Numbered from the stretch's first letter, positions 7,948 to 16,800 are shown. The stretch: DNA of 24,350 nt from an uncultured Anaerosporobacter sp. (GCA_945787925.1 CALZJY010000002.1:1-24350); one strand, 5' to 3'. The notes: generated from the sequence alone by a model not told the origin. Made by a program: numbers and translations.

Positions 7948-9525
7948 TTATTTTTCTACTATATAAGTAGCTTTCGCCGTGAATGTCTTTCCACCTAATT
8001 TTAAAGTATATACTACTTCATAAGAAGCATCCTTTTCTATGGCATTTACTTTGTATTGAATGCTGTTTTTATATTTCCATGTAAAGTCTTTGCCAGATGC
8101 CATAAGCTTTACATTGTTTTTTGCATGTGCTTCGATTTCTTTTTCTGATTTTACCATTACCTTTGCTTCTTTTACTTTTAGCTCTGGCTTATTTAGTACA
8201 TAGATTCTTTGTGTCTTCGTAGCAGTATTGCCAACTTGGTCTTTTACCTTATAAGTCACATCATATTCATGCTGTCCTAAGTCCTTGATTTTTGTTTCTA
8301 CTGCTAACTTATTGGCAGCCGTAATGTTATCCTTCATAGAAACCTTTGTATATTTCTTCGCTTTTAATTGTTGTTTGAATTGGTTGAATTCATCCGTCGT
8401 CATGTATTGCTTGTCACAAGAGATCGTTGGTGCTTGCTTGTCTAATGTAATCTTTGCTGTCTTTTTCGTCTTTGAACCATTTACTGGATTCTTTGCTGTA
8501 TACGTTACCTTATATACAAGTGCAGACTTATCATTCTTCACAACTTTCGCAGAGCATGTAAACTGCTTGCTATTTAGTTTCTTCTTTCCTGCTTTTGCAG
8601 ATACCCCGTTCATCGCATAAGAAGTAATCTTCTTGTTCTTATAAGTGTCGTAGCGATATACTCTATCCTTTACCCCTTTGATCACTACCGGATCTGGATC
8701 TTTTACCGTTACTTTGATTGTCTGTTTTGCAGTTCTTCCTAGCTTGTCTTTTACGGAGTAATAAACGTTATATGTACCAGCCTTTTTCATATTAAGCTTG
8801 GATGTATCGATTTTTAACTCGCTTGTAATCTTGTTTCCGCATGTATCGTATGCCTTTACGCCTGCTGCAAAGTTTGGTTTTGTTCCTACATATACGGTCT
8901 GGTTCTTTGTTCCTGTGATGGATGGTCCTTTTTTGTTCCAAGGATTTTGTTTGCTCCATACATCGGTCGGGTCCCAAGAATATTTGCTGATTTTCATTGC
9001 GCTTGGTTTTCCAAGTGGTCCTGGATTATTGGAATTATAAATTTGAACCGTTGTTCCTAATCCACAGTTGTCATAAATCCATTTGGCATCTTCTGTAGTT
9101 AAACGTACACATCCTGCAGATGCGGTTGTTCCTAAACGGTTGTATTGTGTAATAGATAATGTGGATGGGTCTTTCTGATAATACCATACGGAATGGAATA
9201 AGATACTTCCTGTGATTCTAGTGGAATATTGTCCCCATACATTATGGTTTAAAATCTTCCAACGATATTTTGCTTGCGTATGGAAAGTTCCTACTGGTGT
9301 TGCGGAACCTGTGGAACATACAAATGCCTTTACAGGCTTCGTATACTTTCCTTTTCTATCCTTCTTATATACAGTTACTGTGTTGCATCTCTTGTTTACT
9401 TTGATTAGATATGCGGATTTTGATGCTGCTTCTACCTTTGGCGCTCCTGTAAAAAGGCTAACCATTAATACGATGGCACATAAGCATAACACTCCGATTC
9501 TTTTTCCAATGACTTTCACGTTCAT
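7948..9525 (-). CDS. Secreted L,D-transpeptidase (YkuD) with C-terminal Ig-like modules
   Basis: 525 residues with a signal peptide (basic start, hydrophobic 10-27, likely cut after VEA at 33). The YkuD domain comes first (about 38-155): TGSATPVGTF, His111 in ILFHSVW, and S-A-G-C-V-R with Cys139. The His before Gly found in the three tandem paralogs is Ala here, a variant common in secreted YkuD proteins. Residues about 195-525 hold roughly four Ig-like or DUF5011-like units, the clearest being the one with AGTYNVYYSVKDKLG and the one with YDVTYKVKDQVGN. There is no LPXTG motif or membrane anchor, so it is probably released or held by wall binding through the repeats. The start has GAGGAGG 5 bases upstream. 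Promoter at 9583-9611. The domain order is the reverse of the tandem paralogs, so it is a distinct subfamily. Confidence 0.92.
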   Translation of the reverse strand: MNVKVIGKRIGVLCLCAIVLMVSLFTGAPKVEAASKSAYLIKVNKRCNTVTVYKKDRKGKYTKPVKAFVCSTGSATPVGTFHTQAKYRWKILNHNVWGQYSTRITGSILFHSVWYYQKDPSTLSITQYNRLGTTASAGCVRLTTEDAKWIYDNCGLGTTVQIYNSNNPGPLGKPSAMKISKYSWDPTDVWSKQNPWNKKGPSITGTKNQTVYVGTKPNFAAGVKAYDTCGNKITSELKIDTSKLNMKKAGTYNVYYSVKDKLGRTAKQTIKVTVKDPDPVVIKGVKDRVYRYDTYKNKKITSYAMNGVSAKAGKKKLNSKQFTCSAKVVKNDKSALVYKVTYTAKNPVNGSKTKKTAKITLDKQAPTISCDKQYMTTDEFNQFKQQLKAKKYTKVSMKDNITAANKLAVETKIKDLGQHEYDVTYKVKDQVGNTATKTQRIYVLNKPELKVKEAKVMVKSEKEIEAHAKNNVKLMASGKDFTWKYKNSIQYKVNAIEKDASYEVVYTLKLGGKTFTAKATYIVEK

Positions 9526-9582
9526 TTTCTCCTCCTCATTTTGTTTCTATCTCATTTTTGCTCTTGTGTTTGCGTCTTCTCT

Positions 9583-9611
9583 ACTATAGTAGTGTTGTGT
9601 TTATCCGTCAA
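9583..9611 (-). promoter_or_regulatory. Sigma-A-type promoter for the secreted L,D-transpeptidase
   Basis: On the minus strand -35 TTGACG (9606-9611), a 17-base spacer, -10 TATAGT (9583-9588). The -10 lies in the perfect 12-bp palindrome CTACTATAGTAG (9581-9592). The start codon is about 58 bases downstream. Confidence 0.75.
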
Positions 9612-9740
9612 GACAATTAACCAATTTATAACAAAAATGTAAATTTTAATCGAATTATTAATATTTTGGTAATATAATCAAGCACATGTTTTTGTCCACA
9701 ACTCAATATACTAGGGATAAGAATATTTCCCGGAGTGCAT

Positions 9741-10358
9741 ATGGACTTTCTACTTAACTTTATCTATGAATATGGGTTAATTGCCATGTTCTTTCTAATA
9801 CTAATTGAATATGCCTGTTTTCCTGTTTCTAGCGAAATCGTGCTCCCTTTTTCAGGTGCAGTAGCTTCCATACAGCATGTGAGTTTCTTTGTAATTATCA
9901 TCGTAAGTGTCGTAGCAGGGCTGATTGGCACTAGCTTTTGCTATGCGGTTGGCCGGTTTGGGGGAGTTCCGTTGATTGAAACGATTAAGCGGAAGTTTCC
10001 AAGTTCCCAGAAAGGATTAGACAATTCCTTTGAAAAGTTCAACAAGTATGGTTCCGTTGCGGTCTGCGTAGGCCGTGTGATTCCCATCTGCCGTACGTAT
10101 ATCGCTTTTGTGGCTGGTGCAGTCAAACAGCCCTATAGCGTATTTGTCACCTCTTCCGGCATCGGCATCACCGTATGGAACATCATCTTGATCGGCCTCG
10201 GATATACCCTTCGCGAAAATTGGAAGGTCGTTGGCACCTATTACGAAGAATATAAGACGATCGTCATCCCACTCCTCATCCTTGGCGTCGTGGTACTTCT
10301 GTTCAAAATCACTCCATTAAAACGGTTGCTTCCGAAAAAGGAGGAATCAAACGACTAA
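9741..10358 (+). CDS. DedA-family membrane protein
   Basis: 205 residues from ATG 9741; the GTG at 9735 is in frame but overlaps the GGAG ribosome site. The DedA plan is clear: an N-terminal helix, the acidic loop motif CFPVSSEIVLPFSGA at about 25-39, a Gly-rich helix, an amphipathic segment (KFPSSQKGLDNSFEKFNKYG), then the basic motif GRVIPICRTYIAFVAGA near 113-129, and a final helix with a Lys/Glu-rich tail. DedA proteins are lipid scramblases or flippases; different members move undecaprenyl phosphate or phosphatidylethanolamine-type lipids. The exact substrate here is unknown. It faces ytaF tail to tail, with only 27 bases between stops and no clear strong terminator. Confidence 0.88.
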   Translation: MDFLLNFIYEYGLIAMFFLILIEYACFPVSSEIVLPFSGAVASIQHVSFFVIIIVSVVAGLIGTSFCYAVGRFGGVPLIETIKRKFPSSQKGLDNSFEKFNKYGSVAVCVGRVIPICRTYIAFVAGAVKQPYSVFVTSSGIGITVWNIILIGLGYTLRENWKVVGTYYEEYKTIVIPLLILGVVVLLFKITPLKRLLPKKEESND

Positions 10359-10385
10359 CGCCATTCTTGAAGGGCTGGCTTTTTA

Positions 10386-10943
10386 CTAACTGAGTAATCG
10401 TATTACTGCAATAATCATTAACAGTATTCCAGATACTACCCCACAAAGCTTTCTGCTCATCCTTCTTATGATTCCTACTCGCTCAATCAAATAGTCTCCC
10501 ATGTACAAAAATAATACCTGCATCCCACCTACGCAGATTGGAATCATGCTATGGCCTAATCCCATCGCTACTGCTGCAATTCCTGCGCTAATAGAATCTG
10601 CGCTTAGTGCAATGCCAAGAATAGCAGCTTCCCAAAAATCTATATTTTGAGATTTATTAAAATCGCATGTTGCTCCCTCTTTGCCAAAGAGTGCATTTCG
10701 TATAAAAGCAAGACCGATTAGGACTAGAATGCTAATCCCTATTATATTTGCAACCTGAGGCGGCACAATATGCTGTACGACCTCCCCAAGCCTTAATGAA
10801 ATCCACATAACTGCGACCGACACTAAACCGATCATAATCTTTGCTGAAGGTTGAATGGTGACCCCTTTTAACTTATATGAAATGCCTATTCCCAGTGCGT
10901 CAAGACTTAGCGAAATCGAAATCAAAATTACATTTAAGAGCAC
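10386..10943 (-). CDS. ytaF: YtaF-like (MntP superfamily) membrane protein
   Basis: About 185 residues and six predicted helices in two repeats. Each repeat opens with the MntP-superfamily acidic motif: ISLSLDALGIGISYKLKG at the start and ALSADSISAGIAAVAMG near residue 115. The N-terminal match is to YtaF, annotated as a sporulation membrane protein, rather than to MntP, which is encoded separately at 19020. The open frame begins with GTG at 10952 but has no ribosome site. GTG at 10943 has AGGTGA 5 bases upstream and is preferred. It is divergent from the calcium-type ATPase, and a promoter with an inverted repeat lies at 10962-10990. Likely a divalent-cation exporter by family, with substrate unproven. 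Confidence 0.8.
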   Translation of the reverse strand: MLLNVILISISLSLDALGIGISYKLKGVTIQPSAKIMIGLVSVAVMWISLRLGEVVQHIVPPQVANIIGISILVLIGLAFIRNALFGKEGATCDFNKSQNIDFWEAAILGIALSADSISAGIAAVAMGLGHSMIPICVGGMQVLFLYMGDYLIERVGIIRRMSRKLCGVVSGILLMIIAVIRLLS

Positions 10944-10961
10944 TGTCTTCACCTAATCACA

Positions 10962-10990
10962 CTTATATTGTCATAAATAAGATATGACGA
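10962..10990 (-). promoter_or_regulatory. Candidate ytaF promoter with inverted repeat in the spacer
   Basis: On the minus strand -35 TCGTCA (10985-10990), a 17-base spacer, -10 TATAAG (10962-10967). TTGTCATA (10968-10975) and TATGACGA (10983-10990) form an 8-bp inverted repeat, with one G-T, across spacer and -35. The leader would be very short (about 12 nt). Confidence 0.4.
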
Positions 10991-11105
10991 GTTATGGTGC
11001 GTGGTTACAGCATGGGCGACCTTCTCTGTTATATTTTATGGACACAAACATATACTTAATTAAACACGATTACCGCTACAAATATACGCAAAAAGGAGGA
11101 TGTGA

Positions 11106-13745
11106 ATGTATTGGCATAGCATGTCACCCCAAGAGGTTGCCACAGAATTAGAGGTTAATCTAGAAACTGGACTCAAAGAAAATGAAGCAGTTAGCCGTTT
11201 ACATAAATATGGCCCGAACGAACTGATTGCCCAAAAGAATAAATCCGTCATTGCCAAATTCTTCGAACAGTTTAAAGATTTCATGATCATAACCTTGATT
11301 GCTGCTGCCGGCATCTCTTTTCTTGTCTCCTTATTAGAAGGCAAGTGTGATCTTGTAGATCCCGTGATCATCTTACTTATCATTACCTTGAATGCCATCC
11401 TAGGGGTCATTCAAGAATCGAAAGCAGAACGTTCCCTCGAGGCGTTAAAGAAACTATCCGCTCCCAGTGCCATCGTAAAGCGTGATGGCAAGACCATCAC
11501 TCTAGAATCCTCCCAACTGGTTCCAGGAGACATCATATATCTAGAAGCTGGCTACTTCGTTCCTGCCGATGCCAGATTGATTGACTCTGTGAACCTAAAG
11601 GTCGAGGAAAGCTCCCTGACTGGGGAAAGTACTCCTGTAGATAAAGATGCCTGTGCCCTCCTAAAGGAAAATGCCATCTTAGGAGAACGCCATAACCTCG
11701 TATTCTCCTCTACGATGGTGACCTATGGCCGTGGCACTGCCATCGTAACGAAGACAGGAATGAACACCGAAGTCGGTCATATTGCAAGGCTGATCATGAA
11801 CGACGAGGCTCCAGAAACGCCGTTACAGAAAAAGCTCGGAGAAACAAGCAAGATTCTAGGTATCAGCGCCCTATTCATCTGCATCGTCATCTTCATTCTC
11901 GGCTTGATTAAGAACATGCCGGTGTTCGATATGTTCATGACCTCCGTAAGCCTTGCGGTTGCAGCAATTCCGGAAGGTCTGCCTGCCATCGTAACCATCA
12001 TGTTGAGCCTTGGCGTACAGCGCATGGCAAAGAAAAATTCTGTCATTCGAAAACTTCCTGCCGTAGAGACGCTAGGAAGTGCTACCATCATCTGCTCGGA
12101 TAAGACAGGAACGCTTACGCAGAATAAGATGACCGTAACCAAGATCTGTTCCTATCATGGTGAAGAACGCCCTGGCAGCGTTGCAACGAAGGATATCCTT
12201 ACGATGGCATGCCTATGTAATGACTCCATCCTGCAAATCAATCAGGAGGAAGTAACCACCACGGGAGAACCAACGGAAAATGCCCTCGTTATGGCTGCTT
12301 ATAAAAATAACCTGATCAAACAGAAGTTAGAGCTTACCTATCCTAGGGTAAATGAGATTCCATTCGACTCTACGAGAAAGCTAATGACGACCGTCCACAA
12401 AATGGATGGCTGCTATCGTGTGATCACAAAAGGCGCCCCTGAAGTCGTATTGAAGCTCTGCTGCAACGTCTATAACAACGGTTCCATTACTCCTCTCACG
12501 AATACCGGAGTGAAGGAAATCGTAAAACAGAACCAATCCCTCGCCAACCAGGCACTTCGTGTGATTGCCATCGCATATAAGGAAGTCTCTTCAATCTCCT
12601 GCCATCAGTTAGAATGTAACCTTACCTTTGTTGGATTGATTGGCATGATCGATCCTCCTAGATTAGAAGTGAAGGATGCCGTTGCTGAATGCAAGATGGC
12701 CGGCATCAAGCCAATTATGATTACGGGCGACCACGTAACGACAGCCTGTGCCATTGGAAAGGAACTTGGCATCCTAGAACATAGACGAGAGGCCCTTACG
12801 GGAGCTGAATTAAACGCCCTCAGCGATACGGCGCTTGCAGAATCCATTTATGAATATAGCGTATTCGCCAGAGTTTCTCCGGAACACAAGGTCCGTATTG
12901 TAAAGGCCTTTCAGGCAAATAAGGAAATCGTTGCAATGACTGGTGATGGCGTAAACGATGCTCCTGCCCTCAAATCCGCAGATATCGGATGTGCTATGGG
13001 CATTACAGGAACCGATGTTGCCAAGAATGCTGCTGATATGATCCTTACCGATGATAACTTTGCAACGATTGTTTCTGCCATCAAAGAAGGCCGCGGCATC
13101 TATGACAACATTAAGAAGGCAATTCATTTCCTCCTTTCTAGTAATATCGGAGAAATCATCACCATCTTTGTTGCGATCCTCCTCGGGCTTCCTACCCCGC
13201 TAGTAGCCGTTCAATTATTGTGGGTAAATTTAGTCACCGATTCCCTTCCTGCCATCAGCCTTGGGGTAGAGCCTGTGGAAAAGGACATTATGAAGCGAAA
13301 GCCGATTCCTCCAGACCATGGGCTCTTCTCGGATGGCCTGGCATTTAAGATTATCTTTGAAGGAATCATGATTGGGGCACTGGCACTCAGTGCCTTCTAT
13401 ATCGGATACCATGTATACGATACGCTAAATGGTAGCTTTGTCAGCGAACCAACTATCGGACGTACGATGTGTTTTGCCGTGCTCTCCTTAAGCCAGCTGT
13501 TCCATGCATTTAATATGCGAAGCGAACACAGCCTGTTTACGATTGGCCTGTTTACGAACAAGAAGCTCTCGCTTTCCTTCGTGGTCTGCGTCTTCTTGCA
13601 AGTCATCGTAATCAGCTTCACACCACTTGCCCGTGTATTTAAAGTAACGCCACTCACTGCCCCACAGTGGATCATCGTATTTTTATTATCTATGTTACCA
13701 ATCTTAATCGTCGAGTTGCAAAAAAAGGCAAACCACTCACATTGA
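11106..13745 (+). CDS. SERCA-like calcium-transporting P-type ATPase (P2A)
   Basis: 879 residues. It pumps divalent cations, most likely Ca2+, out of the cytoplasm at the cost of ATP. Order: N-terminal cation ATPase domain (PNEL), helices near 60-77 and 85-102, actuator domain with TGES at 172-175, M4 with PEGLP at 289-293, phosphorylation site DKTGT with Asp332, nucleotide domain with KGAPE, hinge TGDGVNDAP, then six C-terminal helices. The local motifs SSNIGE (M5), NLVTDSLPA (M6) and RSEHS (M8) line up with SERCA Asn768/Glu771, Asn796/Asp800 and Glu908, so ligands of both Ca2+ sites appear present. The AGGAGG site is 6 bases before the ATG. It is divergent from ytaF. Mn2+ transport is a secondary possibility. 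Confidence 0.93.
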   Translation: MYWHSMSPQEVATELEVNLETGLKENEAVSRLHKYGPNELIAQKNKSVIAKFFEQFKDFMIITLIAAAGISFLVSLLEGKCDLVDPVIILLIITLNAILGVIQESKAERSLEALKKLSAPSAIVKRDGKTITLESSQLVPGDIIYLEAGYFVPADARLIDSVNLKVEESSLTGESTPVDKDACALLKENAILGERHNLVFSSTMVTYGRGTAIVTKTGMNTEVGHIARLIMNDEAPETPLQKKLGETSKILGISALFICIVIFILGLIKNMPVFDMFMTSVSLAVAAIPEGLPAIVTIMLSLGVQRMAKKNSVIRKLPAVETLGSATIICSDKTGTLTQNKMTVTKICSYHGEERPGSVATKDILTMACLCNDSILQINQEEVTTTGEPTENALVMAAYKNNLIKQKLELTYPRVNEIPFDSTRKLMTTVHKMDGCYRVITKGAPEVVLKLCCNVYNNGSITPLTNTGVKEIVKQNQSLANQALRVIAIAYKEVSSISCHQLECNLTFVGLIGMIDPPRLEVKDAVAECKMAGIKPIMITGDHVTTACAIGKELGILEHRREALTGAELNALSDTALAESIYEYSVFARVSPEHKVRIVKAFQANKEIVAMTGDGVNDAPALKSADIGCAMGITGTDVAKNAADMILTDDNFATIVSAIKEGRGIYDNIKKAIHFLLSSNIGEIITIFVAILLGLPTPLVAVQLLWVNLVTDSLPAISLGVEPVEKDIMKRKPIPPDHGLFSDGLAFKIIFEGIMIGALALSAFYIGYHVYDTLNGSFVSEPTIGRTMCFAVLSLSQLFHAFNMRSEHSLFTIGLFTNKKLSLSFVVCVFLQVIVISFTPLARVFKVTPLTAPQWIIVFLLSMLPILIVELQKKANHSH

Positions 13746-13760
13746 TCGTTGTTGGCGTAC

Positions 13761-13814
13761 ACAAACAATCCCCGAGGACGTGCATCTCTTGCACCTTCCT
13801 CGGGGATTGTTTGT
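13761..13814. terminator. Bidirectional terminator between the calcium ATPase and enolase
   Basis: ACAAACAATCCCCGAGGA (13761-13778) pairs perfectly with 13797-13814, an 18-bp stem. An inner GTGCA/TGCAC stem continues it. It sits 16 bases after the ATPase stop and 6 bases after the enolase stop. T-rich ends are short on both strands. Confidence 0.88.
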
Positions 13815-13819
13815 TTCCT

Positions 13820-15139
13820 CTAAAATACACGATTTAATCTAAATGCACGTTTTCCAAGATAGCAGGATGCCACTCCTAGTTCTTCTTCGATTCTTAATAA
13901 CTGATTGTATTTTGCAACACGGTCAGTTCTAGATGGCGCACCTGTCTTGATTTGTCCAGCATTGGTTGCTACTGCGATATCTGCAATTGTAGTGTCTTCT
14001 GTTTCACCAGAACGATGAGATACGACTGCTGTCCAACGATTACTTTTTGCCATTTCGATCGCATCTAATGTCTCTGTTAACGTACCGATTTGATTTACTT
14101 TAATTAATACGGAATTACTTACACATTCTGCGATACCTTTTGCGATACGATCTGTATTTGTAACGAATAAGTCATCACCAACAAGTTGGACTTTATCGCC
14201 TAATTGTTTTGTAAGCATTGCCCATGCTTCCCAATCTTCTTCAGAAACAGCATCTTCTAAGGAAATGATTGGATAACGGTTACATAAGTCTTCCCAGTAT
14301 TCCACCATTTGTTGTTTTGTCTTGTATTCGCCAGATTTCCAGAAGAGGTATTCTCCTTCTTTGCCAGCTTTCTTTGCTTCTTCATACATCTCTGTTGCTG
14401 CTGCATCGATTGCGATAAAGAAATCATCACCAGCTTTATAGCCGGATTGTTCAATGGCTTTTACTAGATATTCCAATGCTTGCTCATCACTTGAAAACTT
14501 AGGAGCAAATCCACCCTCATCACCAACTGCAGTAACGAATCCTTCTGATTTTAAGATCTTCTTTAAGTTATGGAATACGGTTGCGCCCCATTCTAATGCT
14601 TCATGGAAGGAATTTGCACCTACTGGCATGATCATAAATTCTTGAATGTTCAAGCTAGAGTCTGCATGTTTTCCCCCGTTGATAACGTTCATCATAGGAA
14701 CTGGAAGCACTTTTGCATTTACGCCACCAAGATATTGGTATAATGGCAAATCCAAATATTCTGCTGCTGCTTTCGCTACTGCAAGAGAAGCACCTAAAAT
14801 CGCATTGGCACCTAATTTTCCTTTGTTTGGAGTACCATCCGCGTTGATCATCGCTTGATCGATGTCTACTTGGTTTAGCGCGTTCATACCGACAAGTTCG
14901 TTACAGATGATAGTATTCACATTTTCCACTGCTTTTTGTACGCCAGTACCAAGATAACGTCCTTTATCTCCGTCACGTAACTCTACCGCTTCAAATGCTC
15001 CAGTGGATGCTCCAGATGGAACGGCTGCACGTCCGATTGTGCCATCTTCTAATGTTACTTCTACTTCTACTGTTGGATTTCCTCTAGAATCCAAGATTTC
15101 TCTGCCATGTACGTGAGTAATATAAATTCCTGATCTCAT
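13820..15139 (-). CDS. eno: Enolase (2-phosphoglycerate dehydratase)
   Basis: 439 residues, a normal full length. It converts 2-phosphoglycerate to phosphoenolpyruvate in glycolysis and needs Mg2+. The N-terminus has GREILDSRGNPTVEVEV, the acid/base Glu lies in VGDEGGFAPK, and the Mg2+ ligands are in FIAIDAAATE, ISLEDAV and LVGDDLFVT. The catalytic Lys is about 347 (VLIKVNQIGTL), followed by SHRSGETED at 374-382. The start has AAAGGAG 7 bases upstream. A TATAAT (15209-15214, minus) lies just past the end of the upstream carboxypeptidase gene but with a weak -35. The usual gapA-pgk-tpi-gpm neighbours are not in the window, so it stands alone here. Confidence 0.98.
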   Translation of the reverse strand: MRSGIYITHVHGREILDSRGNPTVEVEVTLEDGTIGRAAVPSGASTGAFEAVELRDGDKGRYLGTGVQKAVENVNTIICNELVGMNALNQVDIDQAMINADGTPNKGKLGANAILGASLAVAKAAAEYLDLPLYQYLGGVNAKVLPVPMMNVINGGKHADSSLNIQEFMIMPVGANSFHEALEWGATVFHNLKKILKSEGFVTAVGDEGGFAPKFSSDEQALEYLVKAIEQSGYKAGDDFFIAIDAAATEMYEEAKKAGKEGEYLFWKSGEYKTKQQMVEYWEDLCNRYPIISLEDAVSEEDWEAWAMLTKQLGDKVQLVGDDLFVTNTDRIAKGIAECVSNSVLIKVNQIGTLTETLDAIEMAKSNRWTAVVSHRSGETEDTTIADIAVATNAGQIKTGAPSRTDRVAKYNQLLRIEEELGVASCYLGKRAFRLNRVF

Positions 15140-15234
15140 GATATTCTCCTTTTTCCTTACTATTCTCCAAAATAACTCCCTAGGCGAATTGCCCTAAGTT
15201 CGTCTCAAATTATAGTTTTCCAAAGGAGGCGAAA

Positions 15235-16761
15235 TTATGCATCTAATCCATATAGGTTTGTGTACTTTTCTGTCAGATATCTTACATAGTATTCTGGATT
15301 GAACCGTTCCCCTGTCATATGGAACAATAATTCATTCATGCCATAGATCATTCCATATTGATGGATATGCTCTCCTAAATACGCCTTGATCTGGTCGAGG
15401 TTTCCACCACGAAGGAGAGTGTCAAAGTCCATATGCTCACTCATAAAGTAGTAAATCTGTGCTGCAATCGCACTGCCGATCGCATAGGATGGGAAATACC
15501 CAAAGTCACCGCTTGACCAGTGGATGTCCTGTAGTACTCCTAATGTATCTGTCTTTGGTTGCAAGCCTAAATACTCCTTATACTTTTTCTTCCATGCCTT
15601 AGGAAGCTCGTGTACCGTGATCTGATCGCTAAATAATTCTTTCTCTAACTCATAGCGAATCAAAATATGGATAGGATACGTAAGCTCGTCCGCGTCGGTA
15701 CGGATATATCCTGGCATGGATTTGTTGATGGCACGTATGAACTGGTCTAACGAAACGTCTGCTAACTGTTTGCTATACGTTTCCTTCAAGCTCTCAAAGA
15801 TTGGCTCCCAGAATGCTTTCGTCTTTCCGATCATATTTTCATAGAAACGGCTCTGACTTTCATGAACCGCCATGGATGCTCCCCCTCCAATTAAGGATAA
15901 CGTAAGGTCATCTCGAATCTGCATCTCATAAATGGCATGTCCTGACTCATGGATGGCAGAAAAAATGGTAGAAATCAAATTGTTTTCGTCATAATGGTTG
16001 GTCATACGAACGTCTCGGTTGTGGAAGTTTGTCGTAAATGGATGAGCACTTTCTGCAATTACGCCCTTCTTCCTATCAAATCCTACATATTCTGAAATAA
16101 AGTCGCAGAATTTGCGTTGTTTCTCAATCTCATACGTTCTCGTATTGAAGGAATCATCGATCTCGTCCTGTTTTTGCTTCACTTGGTCGATGATTGGAAC
16201 GAGTTTTTCTTTGATTAGCTCGAAGAATTCATCTAATTCCTTTGTAGAAAGACTTGGTTCGAAATCGCTTAATAATACGTCATATAAGGCATTTGGATTG
16301 CCCTCGCTGCTTTCTGTTACACGGTAGGAGGCAAACTGCTTCTTATAGTCGACGATTCGTTTTAAATACTCCTCGAATAAGGTGAAGTCGTCATTCTTCT
16401 TTGCCTTCGCCCATACGCTAGAGCTCTTATTGGCAAGTTCACAAAAATCTGCATACTCTTTGCTTGGAATCGATGCTAATTGCTTATATGTCCTACGTAA
16501 TTCACGAATGGTAGCTTTTTGCTCTAACGTAAGCTTTGCATAATTTTCTTCCTGTTCTAATCTTCCTAGCAGACTTTTTACTTCTGGATTGATTAGTGAC
16601 TTGAAATAGTCTTCGGAAAGAATTCCGATTACCTTTCCTGTATGGTCAGCCGCCTCTTCTGGAGCAAGCGTCTCTGCGTCCCACTCAAATAATGCTAGTG
16701 CTGCGCTAAGGGCCACGCTACGGTCCAATTTTGTTTTTAGCTGGTCAAATAACTCACTCAT
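15235..16761 (-). CDS. M32-family metallocarboxypeptidase (carboxypeptidase Taq)
   Basis: 508 residues, full length for family M32. The zinc site is HESGH with His271, Glu272 and His275, and the M32-specific motif HESQSRFYEN follows about 25 residues later. Further marks are the N-terminal ALFEWDAETLAP, PHPFTTN-like AHPFTTNFHNRDVRMT near 240, and IRTDADELTYPIHILIRYELE near 350. It trims C-terminal amino acids from peptides in the cytoplasm, with no signal peptide. The start has AAGGAAGG about 7 bases upstream, and an extended -10 promoter lies at 16792-16800. Enolase follows in the same direction after 95 bases with no obvious terminator between, so some read-through is possible. Divergent from argH. 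Confidence 0.94.
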   Translation of the reverse strand: MSELFDQLKTKLDRSVALSAALALFEWDAETLAPEEAADHTGKVIGILSEDYFKSLINPEVKSLLGRLEQEENYAKLTLEQKATIRELRRTYKQLASIPSKEYADFCELANKSSSVWAKAKKNDDFTLFEEYLKRIVDYKKQFASYRVTESSEGNPNALYDVLLSDFEPSLSTKELDEFFELIKEKLVPIIDQVKQKQDEIDDSFNTRTYEIEKQRKFCDFISEYVGFDRKKGVIAESAHPFTTNFHNRDVRMTNHYDENNLISTIFSAIHESGHAIYEMQIRDDLTLSLIGGGASMAVHESQSRFYENMIGKTKAFWEPIFESLKETYSKQLADVSLDQFIRAINKSMPGYIRTDADELTYPIHILIRYELEKELFSDQITVHELPKAWKKKYKEYLGLQPKTDTLGVLQDIHWSSGDFGYFPSYAIGSAIAAQIYYFMSEHMDFDTLLRGGNLDQIKAYLGEHIHQYGMIYGMNELLFHMTGERFNPEYYVRYLTEKYTNLYGLDA

Positions 16762-16791
16762 TCTAACACCTTCCTTTTATGGTCTACTCCT

Positions 16792-16800
16792 AGTATACCA
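16792..16800 (-). promoter_or_regulatory. Extended -10 promoter for the M32 carboxypeptidase
   Basis: The minus strand reads TGG then TATACT (16792-16797), about 30 bases before the start codon. No good -35 is present, consistent with the TGn extension. Confidence 0.5.

Noticed and set aside
8285..9589. Plus-strand open frames opposite the secreted L,D-transpeptidase
   Set aside because: They are antisense shadows of a gene with clear signal peptide and catalytic motifs. No ribosome sites or homology signals.
9526..11105. Possible second yybP-ykoY riboswitch upstream of dedA, ytaF or the ATPase
   Set aside because: I looked for GGGAGTAG and the ACATACTG-type core in these intergenic regions and found neither.
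15225..15302. Plus-strand AAAGGAGG followed by an ATG and a 21-codon frame
   Set aside because: It overlaps the 3' end of the M32 carboxypeptidase on the other strand, has no promoter or recognisable product, and is short enough to be chance.
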